From Pictodentalium vernedei (taxonomy: Eukaryota; Mollusca; Scaphopoda; Dentaliida; Dentaliidae), in NCBI GenBank assembly GCA_031216915.1, contig JAUFNR010000061.1, forward strand, positions 62,001 to 126,000: DNA of 64,000 nt. The letters run 5' to 3'. Made by a program: the position numbers and the translations under genes. Position 1 is the first letter of the stretch. Every line of letters starts with the position of its first letter. The notes below the pieces were generated by a model, which made no database searches, was not told where the DNA came from, and saw only the letters and a program-made list of their open reading frames with translations. This document shows, piece after piece, positions 41,064-54,495 of the stretch.

Positions 41064-44005
41064 CTAGAAAAGATCTTCCCACTGATTCCATAATTTACCT
41101 GCTTTATAATCAAGTTTGAAAAGATCTGATTGTGGTGGTTTAATTCCCTTATTTAGAGCATTTATTATCCACTTTAAATCAGGGTCACAAGCCTGCATAT
41201 CAGACAACTCAACAGGGGACCAACAATCCAACCAATTGCTCTCAGCCACAGGTGTTATAATCATTGACCCATGAGAATCACCTGATTCATCATTTTCTGG
41301 AGGGAAAAAATTTCCGCATGGATTAGATAGACCAGATGGATCTGATCTCATGGTTCCGACATGAACACTGTGAAGATGACTCAAGAGACTACCACCGCCC
41401 CCACAACTGGGACAACTTGAACAAATCCCTTTACAAGACTTCCAAGGTATTTGGGACATGGCATCAGCATTTCTATGCTTATAACCTGGCCTATGCTGAA
41501 TTTCATAATCAAAAGTGTCTATCAGACTTATCCATCTTGCTATCATACCTTCTGGTTCCTTAAAGTTTTTTAGCCATACCAGGGAAGCATGATCAGTACG
41601 TAACAAAAACTTCTGGTCCAACAAATAATGTTTGAAATACTTCATAAAAACAACTACAGACAACAATTCCCTCTTTGTAACACAATATTGCATTTGGGAC
41701 TTACTCAATGTTTTGCTTGCATAAGCAATTACCCTTTCCTGGCCATCCTGGATTTGAGAAAGTACTGCACCAATGGCGATTCCACTAGCATCAGTATCAA
41801 GAATATACTGACCATCAGGATTTGGTAAAGAAAAAACTGGAGCTGAAGACAAGCTATCTTTCAATTTCTCAAAAGCGATGTTACACTCCTGATTCCAATG
41901 AAATCTTATGGACTTTCTGGTAAGTAAGGTCAAAGGGTTAATGATTTCTGCAAAATTTGGAATATACTTCCTATAGTAAGAAGCAAAACCAATAAAACTT
42001 TTGACACTCTTTTTGGATGTTGGGGCTGGCCAATCCTGTACTGCTTCAACCTTTCTCGGATCACATCTTATACCTTTTCTGACACCAAATGCCCGAGAAA
42101 ACAAACCTCCTTACAAAATAAAGCACATTTAGTAGGTTTTAGTTTGAGATTAGCTTGCTGCAATCTATTAAAGACAAGTACAAGATTATAAAGAGCTTCA
42201 ACGAAATTTTTGCCAAATATGACCACGTCATCCAAATAACAAAGACATTTCTTGAACCTCAGTCCTGACAAAACTCGTTCCATCATTCTTTCAAAAGCAG
42301 CTGATGCACTGGAAAGCCGAAATGGCATGACATTGAAATGATGAAGACCTCTATGGGAAGAAAAGGCTGTTTTAATTTTATCACAGTCAGAAAAAGGAAT
42401 CTGCCAATACCCACTAGCCATATCAAGAGTGGAATACCATTTTTGCTGACCCAAACTCTCTAGAGTATCATCTATTCTGGGCAATGGATATGCATCTTTT
42501 TTAACTTTGGAATTCAATTTTCGAAAGTCTACACAAAACCGTGGAGTACCATCCTTTTTAAGCACAATACACACTGGAGAAGACCAAGGGGAATCACTCG
42601 GCTCAATGATTTTATTCTCCAACATTTGATCAATTTCCTGATCTACCATCACCTTTTGGGTAAGTGGAACACGCCTTGGAGGAATTTTATGAGGAGGATT
42701 AGTTCCAGTATCAATAGAATGAGATATTAAATGTGTTTTACCTAACTTTCCATCTGGACCACAAAAGATATCTTCAAAATGCAAAAGAACAGCAGCTAAC
42801 CTACGTTTTTCTTCCGAATTAAGATCAGAGGATTTTTCAACTAAAAGCCTGAGATGATCTGGTAGCTCATCAACATAAATACTCTGGTCTAAAACATCAA
42901 GATCAACATCGTCAGATAGCACTGTTGATACACTATGTGCTTCTCCAAGTTTATCCCCTAACTTAATTTTGACAGGTTTTACTCCAAAATTAAAAACTGA
43001 TAGAACTATTTGGTCAGGTGAAGTGGCCACAGCAGTTTTAGCTACAAGCACACCCTTATTTGTCATAAAATTTGAGGGTTCCACCAAAGCAAATTCCTCA
43101 TCCAGTTGTTTATCTATTTTGCCAGTTACTAATATTTCTGATAAAGGTTGTATAACTTGATCTTCACGAACATGAACATTAGCCATTGAATATGTTTGAT
43201 GGTGAAATAGGCGGACATTTTTATCACCTAACATTAACACTTTCTGTTGTACCTCAATAACTGCCCTATTTGATGACAAAAAATCAAGTCCTAAAATACC
43301 ACTGAGTTGGTCAATCTCAGCAATAAAAATTTTTTGTTTTACTGTAAAATCAATGAACTCCAAATTCAGGGGAATTTTCCCATTAACTTTCACAGGTTCC
43401 CCATTAGCTGCAGTTAGTCTGTTAGTTGCAGATTTTAAACTAGATTGAGCAATGCCCAATTTTGAAAACAACTTAAGATTTATGACTGACACTGGAGATC
43501 CTGTATCCAAAAGAAAAACACAATTTACATGAGCGATAACAGTCCTAATAAACAAACACTGATTTGGCACCTCAACATCAACTGGACTCTCAACTTTAAC
43601 TCCTTTAAAGTTTTGCTTTTGAGGCGTTGAAAACAAGTTTTCAACATTACATTCATCAAATGAACTCTCTATATAACTATTTTCATTCAACTTTTTAGGG
43701 CATACCTCACTACTTTGAGCCTTAATACTCAATTTATTTTTACCAAAGGTAAATTTTTTGTTCTCTCTATAAACATGATCCTTATCTTGTTTTATATTCA
43801 AATCATCATTATATGACTGATTACCTTCATTTACTACATCATTTTGAGATGGCACATCTAATATCTGATTATTTGTGACCATAGAAGAAAAATTTTCATT
43901 ACTTTCATTAATTTGAAGAAAATCATCAAATTCCGAATAATCTGAGGCTAGACCTTTTCTTGTACAATGCTCTTTATTGAGAAAATCTGAAACTCTTGGA
44001 TGCAA
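41064..44005 (-). pseudogene. Element E protease, reverse transcriptase and RNase H
   Basis: Protease FLLDTGSPVSVINLKLF (near 43500); reverse transcriptase FCVDFRKLNSKVKKDAYPLP, WYSTLDMASGYWQIPF, MPFRLSSASAAFERMM and the active-site CYLDDVVIFGK (near 42225); RNase H YILDTDASGIAIGAVLSQ, TKRELLSVVVF and the hybrid-binding HRPGYKHRNADAMSQIP. Fossil. Confidence 0.9.
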
Positions 44006-44208
44006 GCTATGTGAAACAAAATCAGAATTATCCCTATGGCCCTCAAAAGACCTGTGAATGAGCTTTTGTAATTATGGATTTACAGAGTTTGATATTTTTG
44101 AATCTGGACCAATGCAGCTTGATACCTGCTGCGAAGGACTCACCGAATGTTGTTCAAATGGTCGTTGTTGAGAAATGGTTTAGCTGCCGACCCCAAGTCC
44201 AGCCATCA

Positions 44209-45739
44209 TTAGTTTCCCTGATTAGTTTGATCAAACATTCTCTTTCTACATTTTGCCTCTACATGGCCAACTTTATGGCAATAATCACAAACTACACGGG
44301 GTGGTGGAATGGTATAATTTGCTGAATTAAGTTTAACAAACTGATTCTCCAAAAATTTCAACCTTTGTGAAAATTCAGACTCAGATTCATCAGGTTGAAA
44401 TTTTACCTGATCGACAGAGCCCTCAATAATCTCATACTCAGCTGCGACGGCTATGGCTTTGTATAGTGTTTCAGGGTGGCTATATTGAACATGCTTTCTC
44501 CATTTCACATCACCTAACCCTTGAATGAATTGCTCTATGACAAAAGGTTCAATATCCACAACATTAGGGAATGCTTGTCGGGCTAACAGACTAAGTTCAT
44601 GACCAAATTCACGAATACTCTGCCCCGGTTTTCTTTTACTGTTTCGAAATAAAGCCCTATTAGCAGTAGTTCGTTCCTCTGGATGAAAATAATGCAAAAG
44701 AACTTTCTTCAGTGCTTCAAAACTTTGCAACTGTTGACTATTAAGACCACCCAACAAAGTTTGAGCACGTCCTCTGAGACTAATCACCAAATGGGCTGCT
44801 TTCTCAGAATCATTCCACTTATTAATAGTAGCAACTGTCTGGAAATGAACTAAATAGTCAATAATATCCCAGCTACTAGAGTCAAATACCTCAGGCATTA
44901 TAGCTTTTTGAAAGTTTAATGGACTTTGACATCAATAACCCCTGTGCAGAATTTGATCTACCTGCAGTTGTGAAAGTTTGAGGAACACATGTAACATTTG
45001 CATAAGATTGAGATGGTACAAAATGTGACACACTTGGCGTTTCAGGTATCATAATTATTGAATCTCTACTTGCTGGGATAACTGGTGATTGTTGACAAGG
45101 AAATACACCACCTCTGGATGGTAGATCAACTTGAATTCCCCTCGAAAAGTTCTGACCCACAGAATAATCGGTATTAGAAATCCCACTTGAATGACGTGGT
45201 TTGTCAGATGAAAAATGTCCAAATTGAAAGGGGCTATAAATTTCATTGCCCACCGATGAACAATCAGGAACCCGCTCCAAACCAGTCGGCTGCCTATCAA
45301 AAGAATGTCGATTTGCCCCAGCTAGACTAGAGGGATCCCCATTATCCCTGTGTGCAAAACCAGCCCTGCTAGGAATATCTGTATCTATAACTAGCAAAGG
45401 ATTTTGATCGAAATCATTCCCTCTATAATGAACATCTGGGTCCTGTATGTATAAATTATTGTGAGAACCTCTCATGTGGATATTAACATCAACCTGAGGA
45501 TCCACAGAATAAGAATCATCAAGAATTGATTCCTCATATTGGTGTTCTTGAATATTTACTAATTCAGGACCTTCCTGGCCTGTTCTTTGGTTAATAGCTG
45601 GTCCATATTGTACACAGGACCTTGTCACATGAATGGGCCTGTGCCCTGGAAACAAAGAAGTAAAACTATCTACATCAGCTCTTGGAGACTCAAAAATTAT
45701 TTGTCCCTCTATCATCATCCCTCGGTTCATCTGATGCAT
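44209..45739 (-). pseudogene. gag: Element E gag region
   Basis: A long Ser/Asp/Pro-rich leader (45739-44900), then a capsid-like region (FQTVATINKWNDSEKAAHLV, LRGRAQTLLGGL, KPGQSIREFGHELSLLARQA) and a single zinc knuckle CDYCHKVGHVEAKC near 44270. Fossil. Confidence 0.85.
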
Positions 45740-45842
45740 CCCAAAAACTTACATGCTTTGAGACTGACATTTTTATACTACAATTTGTAATTTATGTGAG
45801 AAAAAAAATGAGCAAGAGAATATATCCTGGTCACGGCACCAA

Positions 45843-48055
45843 TGTAACAGATCTGGGTTTTCTGTATATGTATCCTATGTGGCCTAGTAGTGGACTCCGC
45901 GTTTGACACCTCTACAGGTGTTTATTAGGAAAAATAATAAATTTTAACAAAAAATATTGTTTTATTTTTATCACATATTTTACCAAAGGTAATGCATTTT
46001 TACAAATAACCAGGAAATTCCCTGTTCATGTTTTGACAAGTACATCTGACCCATTGCTTGTTGGATTAAAACAAGATATATTTCACTAAGTTTTCTGTCA
46101 AGTGGGTCTACAAGAATCTCCCCCCCCCCCAAAAAAAAAAAATGTCAGCTCAGAGTTCAAAGACAAACCTTTCAGCTCTGAATTTAATTAACAGTGTGAT
46201 TTAAAAATCATCAAGCCACATCCCAAAGTCAAAGAACCTATCAACTTTTGATTCAAATAAATGTCTAACTTCACAAGAAATGTGATGTGAATAAGCAACT
46301 GAGAAATTAAGCAATAAGGTTCCAACTTCACATCAAAGTGATTAAATAAATAGGTAACTGGGAAACTTTACAATAAATTTCTAACTTCACATAAATGTGA
46401 ATAAGCAAATTGGTAACTGGGAAACTTTACAATAAATTTCTAACTTCACATAAATGTGAATAAGCAAATTGGTAACTGGGAAACTTTATAGTAAATTTCT
46501 AACTTCACATAAATGTGAATAAGCAAATAGGTAACTGGGAAACTTTATAGTAAATATCTAACTTCACATAAATGTGAATAAGCAAATAGGTAACTGGGAA
46601 ACTTTATAGTAAATATCTAACTTCACATAAATGTGAATAAGCAAATAGGTAACTGGGAAACTTTACAATAAATTTCTAACTTCACATAAATGTGAATAAG
46701 CAAATTGGTAACTGGGAAACTTTACAGTAAATTTCTAACTTCACATAAATGTGAATAAGCAAATAGGTAACTGGGAAACTTTATAGTAAATATCTAACTT
46801 CACATAAATGTGAATAAGCAAATAGGTAACTGGGAAACTTCACAATAAATTTCTAACTCCACATAAATGTGAATAAGCAAATTGGTAACTGGGAAACTTT
46901 TACAGTAAATTTCTAACTTCACATAAATGTGAATAAGCAAATAGGTAACTGGGAAACTTCACAATAAATTTCTAACTTCACATAAATGTGAATAAGCAAA
47001 TTGGTAGCTGGGAAACTTTACAGTAAATTTCTAACTTCACATAAATGTGAATAAGCAAATAGGTAACTGGGAAACTTTACAATAAATTTCTAACTTCACA
47101 TAAATGTGAATAAGCAAATGGGTAGCTGCAAGTGTGGCTTGACAATTCACAAATCACAAAATATTTCACGTTTGTCCAAAAACAGATAAATGGTCAAACA
47201 TTTCCATCCTGGACTAGTACTGTGAAGATAAATGAACAAAAAAAAATAGCACTCTCAAGGCAGATCCTGAATGCTTAAAGTTTATTCACTTTCTTGAAAG
47301 TGAAGAAACTTGGAGCCATAAAACTCGACCCATGGCTTTTGGAAGAAAGAGGACAGGGGGGGAATTCAGCCCTCCAAAAACCTCTACCCCAACTACAAAA
47401 CTGTTAAATTTTGCAAGAGGGAAGCATGGTTCGTTCAGGACCCAATGAGTATAGTATTAAATACCAATGAATGGGTTGCACCAAAATGAACAACCTTGCT
47501 CAAGTCTTGCAACTTTCTATACATTTTTACTAAGACGACTGGTCACCTACACAATTTTTGATCAATCAGAAATCAAATATGACTGGGAATAGTTCAAATG
47601 AGGGCGCTGTAAATAGTTTAGCCAATCAAACAACGTGATATGTAAGGAAGAAGAAGCAAAGATGGCAGCGTCCATGAAGGTCCAGAAAATACTAAAAAAA
47701 TATATAAAAATAAATAAATAGAAAATGGTTTACTAAATTAAGGTGAGTTTCTCATAAAAATATCTGTAAAAATAAATAAAAACAATGCCACCACTGCCCC
47801 TTCAATAAATAAATGTTAACAGGAGAATACCACGAATTTAGGAAATTTAAATCACTGGCATGCGAACTCAAAGTTCTATTACGATAATTTGTAACCTGTG
47901 AAATGAACTAGAATACTAAATTTCTACTATTTTCACATGCCAAATGTTTGGAAAATTATATTAACTGTAAAAATTATGCTTGTTTATGAAGGGATGTCAG
48001 AGGCATGGAGTTGAATACCCAAAACGGGAACAAGCGAATACTGAGCTTTGTTACA
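45843..48055 (-). repeat. Element E LTR (5' LTR in element orientation)
   Basis: 2213 bp. Its minisatellite (about 46325-47125) has roughly one unit more than the partner, and its poly-G run (47357-47363) is shorter. Confidence 0.92.
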
Positions 48056-48640
48056 CATCTAAATTTGAGAGAATCCATCCAGATTCTCAAAAACTGGTTG
48101 TGAGAATAATATTTGTTATGAGTATGATCTCATTATGCAACCAGGATCCAATTATGCAGCCATGGTTGAACCCCTGTTGTATGCTGATAACACATTTTAG
48201 TTTTAATTTTTAGAATATAAACTGAATTTGATAATTTAAAAAAAAAACATAAACAATGTTTATCAATAAAGCCTTTCAAATATGGATGCCATAGAAACCA
48301 TTGAGTCAGCTCCAATAACAGACATTATTTGTATAATTTTATTGGAAAAGTGTTAGTATATTTCAGGTCATGTTAGACTTGTGTTAGATGATTTGCTGCT
48401 GTCATGTTAGGCTCAGAGCTAAATTAACTCAATGCTTTTCTGTTCTAGCAGAGCTGCAAGGAGAATGTACATGAATTTTCCCTGTCTTTGTTGCATGAAT
48501 ATTTGTGTGAAGGGATTCTCAGATTCTCGTCAAAATCTTAGCCCTATCCCTGCATTAATATGGTGAAGCTGAAGAATGGGGCCCTCTGCAGATTATATAA
48601 AAATCACTCATTTTTCTCCTTTTTCTGCTTGTTTCCTTTT
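48056..48640. other. Non-coding segment paralogous to 55.64-57.4 kb
   Basis: Starting at CTAAATTTGAGAGAATCCAT it aligns by eye with 55645 onward (CTAAATTTGGGAGAATCCAT), through GAACCCCTGTTGTATGCTGATAA and, after a gap occupied there by a MITE end and HINE H1, through ATATTTCAGGTCATGTTAG. No gene is seen. It is the right flank of element E. Confidence 0.6.
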
Positions 48641-48641
48641 T

Positions 48642-48671
48642 AGCTCACCTGACTGCAAGTCAGTGGGAGCT
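48642..48671. repeat. Terminal palindrome of a HINE/Helentron-type element
   Basis: AGCTCACCTGACTGC / AAGTCAGTGGGAGCT is a near-palindrome followed by ATTGCCATCACTTGGCGTCC, an end that I recall as common in bivalve genomes. The opposite end of this copy was not located. The downstream 48.7-50.1 kb contains two related blocks (CACAGACCATCTWTGGAGTA near 48757 and 49795). Confidence 0.55.
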
Positions 48672-49376
48672 ATTGCCATCACTTGGCGTCCATCGTCCAT
48701 TATGTTTTGGAAGCTTGTCTTCTTCACAAAGACGAAGCCAAATTCAAACATATATTGCACAGACCATCTATGGAGTATACCCTTTCTCTTTTGTAAAAAT
48801 GAAGCAGCTGCCATCTTCTTCAATTTGAACCAAATTTTGCATGTACTTTCAGTGGGTCCCGGGTAAAGGATTGATGCCTGAAAAAAAATTTTCACAGCCC
48901 TGTGGCAACCGCTGGTGAAAAATATAGAAAAAAATACAAAAGCTTATGTTTCTCACATCACCAGAGAACTGTTGTCTGGTATGAAGAATCCTTGAGACCA
49001 GAAAAATGGAGTGGTTAAAAAACATTGCCATTCATTGCCTCAGGATGTTCTGTAGGAGGCATTGAAAATATGCCGAGTCAGCATTTTTGCAGTAGTTTAT
49101 CCTGAAGCAATATCTGTTACAGTTATTCAAACTAGAAACCAATTTACTGTTATTCAAACATTCCTTTTCCAGAACAGTAGAGTAACATGTTATTATTTTA
49201 ATCAGGTGGAATGGAAATGCTTCAGTTCAATGTTTTTAACCTTCTCAAAACCTCCAGAGGTAGAAGAGGCAAAAATGTCCATTTCTGATTCCTTGATCGA
49301 ACTCTCTTAATGCTGTGCACATGCTTTTCTGGTTTCTTGGAAAATATTTATCTGATTCCAGTATGAATATCTTTAA

Positions 49377-49587
49377 CCCTCAGCACACTGATGTCAAAAT
49401 GGCAACAGTTTCAGCAGCAAATATTTCCCATAATGCAGTTTGATATTTAACCAAATATACATGTACGTTGTTTGACAGAGCTCAATGCGCTCCGTCAAAC
49501 AAGTTATAATTGGTTAAATTCATAGTAACACAAGTGAAAAACAGAGTCATTGGAGAAAATTATGTTGTACTACCAGGGTGCTAGGGG
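49377..49587. mobile_element. MITE with TTAA duplication, second family
   Basis: TTAA at 49373-49376 and 49588-49591. Ends are CCCTCAGCACACTGATG and, reversed, CCCCTAGCACCCTGGTAG. The centre TTTGACAGAGCTC / GCGCTCCGTCAAA forms a hairpin around 49480. It looks like a piggyBac-type non-autonomous element different from the 1446-1691 family. Confidence 0.72.
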
Positions 49588-50157
49588 TTAAATACTGATA
49601 ACAAAAACCTTCTTTAAAAATATTTGACCCCCAAAAAATAAGCCTCCATAAATTCTCTTTTTATTTTGTTTATTTCTGATGTTTTAACCATTTTCACACA
49701 GACTTGAATTTACTGGTAGCAATAATTCTCTAGTTTGACATTTTTCTTATTCTTTAAAACCACTGGGCCTTATTCATTCATTTACATGTGTGTCACAGAC
49801 CATCTTTGGAGTAGACCTCTTCTACTTTATTCAAATGAAGCTTGCTGCCATCTTCAGGTTGGTGGAGTTTACTCTTCTGATTTTTTCCTCAAACATAACT
49901 ATATCCCTTGGGGTGGAGTGAATGCTCCATAAGCCCAAAATGCATTTAAACTTATCTTCTCATAAGCCACTTGCAATAATGCTTAGATTTCTGGTATGGA
50001 ACTTACTTTAGTGATGCAGATTCATTTTCTTACAAAGAAACTCCATAGGTGAAAATTTGGGCTCCATTCACAATTTCTATTTTCAAAACCAATCGGCAGA
50101 TGTGAAAAAAAATTGTCATGTAGTTTATGACATCATTTATGTTGGAATTTTTTTTGG

Positions 50158-50866
50158 TGGGGGGTCCTCGGTTCGAATCCCACCTACGGCAACCGCGTTG
50201 TGTCCTTGGGCGAGACACTTCACCCCCATTGCCCACATAGGGGCACGGTGATGCTGTGTACTAAAGCGTACTGCACGTCGATGGTGCACCTGTCTTCAAC
50301 CAATGCTAACCCTGCTTGTGTGGAGTTGGTATGTTGGGGGGCTGACAGTTGCTTGCAGTTGCTCGGTGGTTCTCTCCGGGCACTCCGGCTTCCTCCACCC
50401 GTAAAACTGCCATGGTCATGATTTATTTATTTATTGGTGTTTAAGGTCACATACTTATGCACAATGGCTAATCGTGACCGTGACAGTTTTACGGGTGGAG
50501 GAAGCCGGAGTACCCGGAGAGAACCACCGAGCAACGACGAGCAGCTGTCAGCTCTCCAACATCGTAACTCTGAACTCTGCACCACAGCACAGGCAGGGTT
50601 AGATTGGTTGAAGACATGCGCACCATCGACGTGCAGTACGCCTCAGTACACAGCGTCATCGTGCCCCCATGTAGGCAATCGGGGTGAAGTGTCTTGCCCA
50701 AGGACACAACGCGGTTGCCGCAGGTGGGATTCGAACCGAGGACCTCTCGGCTTGCAGCCTGCACCTCTACCAACTGAGCCACCGCGCCCCCGCCATGGTC
50801 ATGATTAGCCGTTGTGCAGAAATATGTGACCTTAAACACCAATAAATAAATATAAATAATACAATT
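50158..50866 (+). mobile_element. SINE (plus) interrupted by another SINE
   Basis: The host copy runs 50158-50423 and 50807-50866. It keeps the B-box GGTTCGAATCCC, the GTTGTGTCCTTGGGCGAGACAC block and the terminal TGTGACCTTAAACACC plus (AAAT)n. A minus-strand SINE of the same family lies between the halves. Confidence 0.88.
50424..50791 (-). mobile_element. Full-length tRNA-derived SINE nested in a SINE
   Basis: 368 bp flanked by a 15-bp target duplication GCCATGGTCATGATT (50409-50423 and 50792-50806). Read on minus it starts GGGGGCGCGGTGGCTCAGTT, a complete tRNA-like head with A-box TGGCTCAGTTGGTAGAG and B-box GGTTCGAATCCC, then the shared body and an (AAAT)n tail. It is the reference copy for the family in this window. 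Confidence 0.93.
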
Positions 50867-52698
50867 AAGAGAAACCTAATTAAGTGGGCTCCACTGTTGT
50901 ACCATGAAAAAAAACGAGGCACTCACGTGACCAAATTTGTTTAGAGGATATATAAATCTAAATTTGGGGGGGGGGGGGTCTTAGTTAAAATTTGCAGACA
51001 TCAGGTCCCATTTTTCGGTTTAGACCTTTTTTGTTACATCCACCCACCACCTTGTGTGATATTTCTAGTGCATTTCAGACACCCACCCCTTCCTTCCCAT
51101 TGAAATTATGATTTGCTTTGACAAACGTCATAATAGGTATGGAAGGACGTATAGTTAGTTTGATTCCACCAGAAAGGTTAGTTTCATTTCTTGTTTGCAC
51201 AATGAGGTTTCAGAAATTAAAAAAAAAACTCACCCAGGACAGCTCAATGTCCATAAAAGTATGAATGATGGCCTAAGATATGTCCAATCCCATTTTTCCC
51301 TGATTTGACATAAATAAAATATGTTTACATTATTCCCCTGATTCGTACCGCAGGAGTGAGCTAAAACTGACCTAAAATTCAATCCATTCTGATCCATTTA
51401 TTTATTATCCTCTCATTTCCAAAAATGCGGGGATATAATCGGGATCTCCATCCATACGTCAGGGGGCAGTCTGGCAGCTGATTTTAGGGAGAAGTGACTT
51501 CTCCCTTTTGAGACTTTAGGGAGAAGTCAGGGGCCAGGAGGGAGAAGTCAGTGGACATGAGGGAGAAATCAGAAAAAAAACATAAAACGTATATGACATT
51601 GTGACAAAATAAATGTACATAGAGGACACAATTGTGCAGAAAAAAAATGAATAAAAGTTATATAAACATACATACACAAACAAAACTAAGTCAGATTGTA
51701 TATAAGGATAATGTAGGTTAAAATCCCCCCCCCCCCCCTCCCCCCACACACACACACAAAAAACTGTCGTTCATGGTCTCTGAATACCTTTTCCCTAACA
51801 GTGATGACTAAGGTTACCATGCAGTTGATTTTGTATTAACCTCAATGCAGTGGATTTGAAATTTAGCATTACCCATGATGAGAGTGTTCTTCTCTGTCAT
51901 AGAAGGTATATTCTTTTTAAAAAAATATTTGAAGTGTTTAAGGTGATTCTAAATTGAAGATTGCAGTTTGAGTGGACAAGTCGAAAACATGATGTTTTTT
52001 TTCATTACTTTTCAATAGTAATGGTTATTTAATACATGAATGATTGCTTCCTACCTAATAGATTACACAAATGTGATAAAAAAATTTAAAAAAAGAATTT
52101 ACTCACCAAAAAAATGCTTTTAAAAATTCCTAACTCATGGTCAACTTCCTGCCACCCAAACTTAAAATATGAATCTCACATTGAAAAATATGTTTCCTAT
52201 GTGCACTGGAGAACAACAGTTGAGTCATAACTTTTTAAAAAAATAAATGCAATTGTATGTTTATTTAAATTTTTGAAGGACCACTGCATTCACTGGTCTA
52301 GCCATTTTTTCACAGGGAACTATTTACAGTTCAAAAGTATGGCACACCACACTAATCAGTAATCCAGTTGAGCTCCCCTGGAAATATTAGCCATACAAGT
52401 GATATGTCTGTCCTGCCCTCTTCCACAAGTAAAACTGTCTTGACATGAAATGACCCTGTTGAAAGTGTATCGTCAAATCCCAATAATAGAAAATAAAAGA
52501 CTGCGTGGCTACCCCCCCCCCCTCCCCCCCAACCACAAAAAAAAAATGAATTTTTCAAAATTGAAAAAGGGACATAACTCAGGCAAAAATTATCAGATCA
52601 AACCCTGATCTGGCTTGACCTGCATTTTATGTTGATACACCTACACAACAAATTTTATTTGATTCTGTCAATTACAGCTCAAGTTATCGGTTGGAAAC
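50867..52698. other. Non-coding interval, simple repeats
   Basis: No gene is seen. It contains a TGCGGGGATATAATCGGGATC element end near 51430 (same type as the 7.8-kb pearl end), direct repeats of TTAGGGAGAAGTCAG-like words at 51483-51570, a poly-C/(CA)n tract at 51726-51760 and another poly-C tract at 52511-52530. Confidence 0.5.
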
Positions 52699-54495
52699 TA
52701 AAAATGAAAGTGTCAATGACACTGTAGCTCAACTTGTCAAGACAAAGACATGTACATGTATAGAATGTGACACAGCAATGACAAACATCTAGGTAATGAC
52801 CTGATAACAAAGGTACATATAAAGTATTGTAATGGTCTGTACATAAATACTGAGCGTTGCCTGTAACAAATGTATAGGTAAAGTATTGTAAAGGTGGGTG
52901 ACAGTCAGATGCTAAACTAGAAAAAATCTTTGAGTCCCAGAGTGGGTCTGACTGAACCCCAAAATATTTGTTCTCATAGCACAGTGATAACAAAGGCACC
53001 CCAAAACACACTCATTCCTGTCCCAAGGTGAAAACAAAGGTACCCAAGAAGTTTCGTGAAGATCAGTTCACATATATGAGCTGTGTAGAAGTTGTGACAA
53101 AAAACTGATTGTACCTAATTTCGGTACAAAATGGCCACTGGCAGCCATCTTGAATTTTGGACCGTGCCCAGAAACACTCGTTCTCGTCCCAAGGTGATAA
53201 CAAAGGTACCTAAGAAGTTTTGTGAAGATCGGTTCATAAATACAGCCTCTAGCCCGAGCCGTATTGACATGTGCACTTACAGAGTATAAGTAGCACTGAA
53301 TAAATCAAATTCATCTAATTTGCATAATTTCTGCACGAGAAAAAAACCCGTACTATATGTGATGTATTCCATGTTACTAAACATTCATACAAAAATTTAT
53401 TCAAATCAGAACTTTCATACAGAAGTTCTGTACAAAAGACTGATTGCACTGATTTTGGTACAAAATGGCTGCTGGTGGCCATCTTGAATTTCGGACCACA
53501 CCCAAAAACACTCGTTCTTATCCCATGGTAATAACAAAGGTACCCAAGAAGTTTCGTAAAGATCGGTTCATAAATACGGCATCTAGCCTGAGCCGTGTAG
53601 AAGTTGTGTACAAAAAACTGATTAGACCTATTTTCGATACAAAATGGCTACTGGCAGCCATCTTGAATTTTGGACCGCACCCAGAAACACTCGTTCTCGT
53701 CCCAAGGTGATAACAAAGGTACCCAAGACGTTTCGTGAAGATTGGTTCATAAATACAGACTCTAGCCCGAGCCGTATTGACATGTGTACTTATTGTGTGT
53801 AAGCAGCACTGAAAAAATCAAAGTTCATCTAATTTGCATAATTTCTGCACGAGAAAAAACCCCGTATTATATACTAAAAAATTATTCAAATCAGCGCTTT
53901 CGTATGGAAATTCTGTGCAAAAATCTGATTGCACCAAATTTCGTACAAAATGGCTGCCATCGGCCATCTTGAATTTCGGACCGGACCCCAAAACACTCGT
54001 TCTCGTCCCACAGTGATAACAAAGGTACCCAAAAAGTTTCGTAAAGATCGGTTCATAAATACGGCCTCTAGCCCGAGCCGTATTGGCATTTGCACTTGCA
54101 CTGCTGAAAGTAACACCAAAAAACATCAAAGTTAGTCTAATTTGCATAATTTACGCACGAGAAAAAAAAAACGTATTATATGTGATGTATCCCATGGTAC
54201 TCAACATTCATACAAAAAATTATTCAAATCAAGAGCTTTCATATGGAAGTTCTGTACAAAAAACAGATTTCTGCATCGTCGGTACAAAATGGCAGCTGGC
54301 AGCCATCTTGAATTTTGGACCGCACCCCAAAACACTCGTTCTCGTCCCACAGTCATAACAAAGGTACCCAAGAAGTTTCGTAAAGATCGGTTCATAAATA
54401 CGACCTCTAGCCCGAGCCGTATCCAATTGTTGAAGGACAGACGGACGACGGGCCATGGCATAAGCTCAAATTTGGCTTCGCCAAAGTTGAGCTGA
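52699..54495 (+). mobile_element. HINE family 2, copy a
   Basis: It starts near AATGAAAGTGTCAATGACAC followed by AGCTCAACTTGTCAAGACAA. Tandem core units then recur with GGCAGCCATCTTGAATTTYG, AACACTCGTTCTCGTCCCA, AAGATCGGTTCATAAATACG and TCTAATTTGCATAATTTCTGC. It ends with GACAGACGGACGACGGGCCA and a hairpin at 54463-54493 (AGCTCAAATTTGGC / GCCAAAGTTGAGCT). Core, ACGG-rich tract and terminal hairpin match pearl/HINE layout. All open frames inside are repeat artefacts. Confidence 0.75.

Larger units (their letters stand above)
36983..48055 (-). mobile_element. Element E: Ty3/Gypsy retrotransposon with 2.2-kb LTRs and an extra zinc-finger frame
   Basis: LTRs at 36983-39151 and 45843-48055 (TGTAACAG..GTTACA) with target duplication CATC (36979-36982 and 48056-48059). 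In minus orientation, TGGTGCCGTGACC follows the 5' LTR after one base (primer-binding-site-like), and a purine tract GAGGGGGGAGGAA precedes the 3' LTR. Gag, protease, reverse transcriptase, RNase H, integrase and a GPY/F-type C-terminal module follow in Gypsy order, then a C2H2 zinc-finger frame. It is broken, with about four breaks. The LTRs are very similar outside homopolymers and the minisatellite, so insertion is recent. Confidence 0.93.

Noticed and set aside
50720-50791. A complete tRNA gene (A and B boxes visible)
   Set aside because: It is the head of a 368-bp SINE with target duplication and an (AAAT)n tail.
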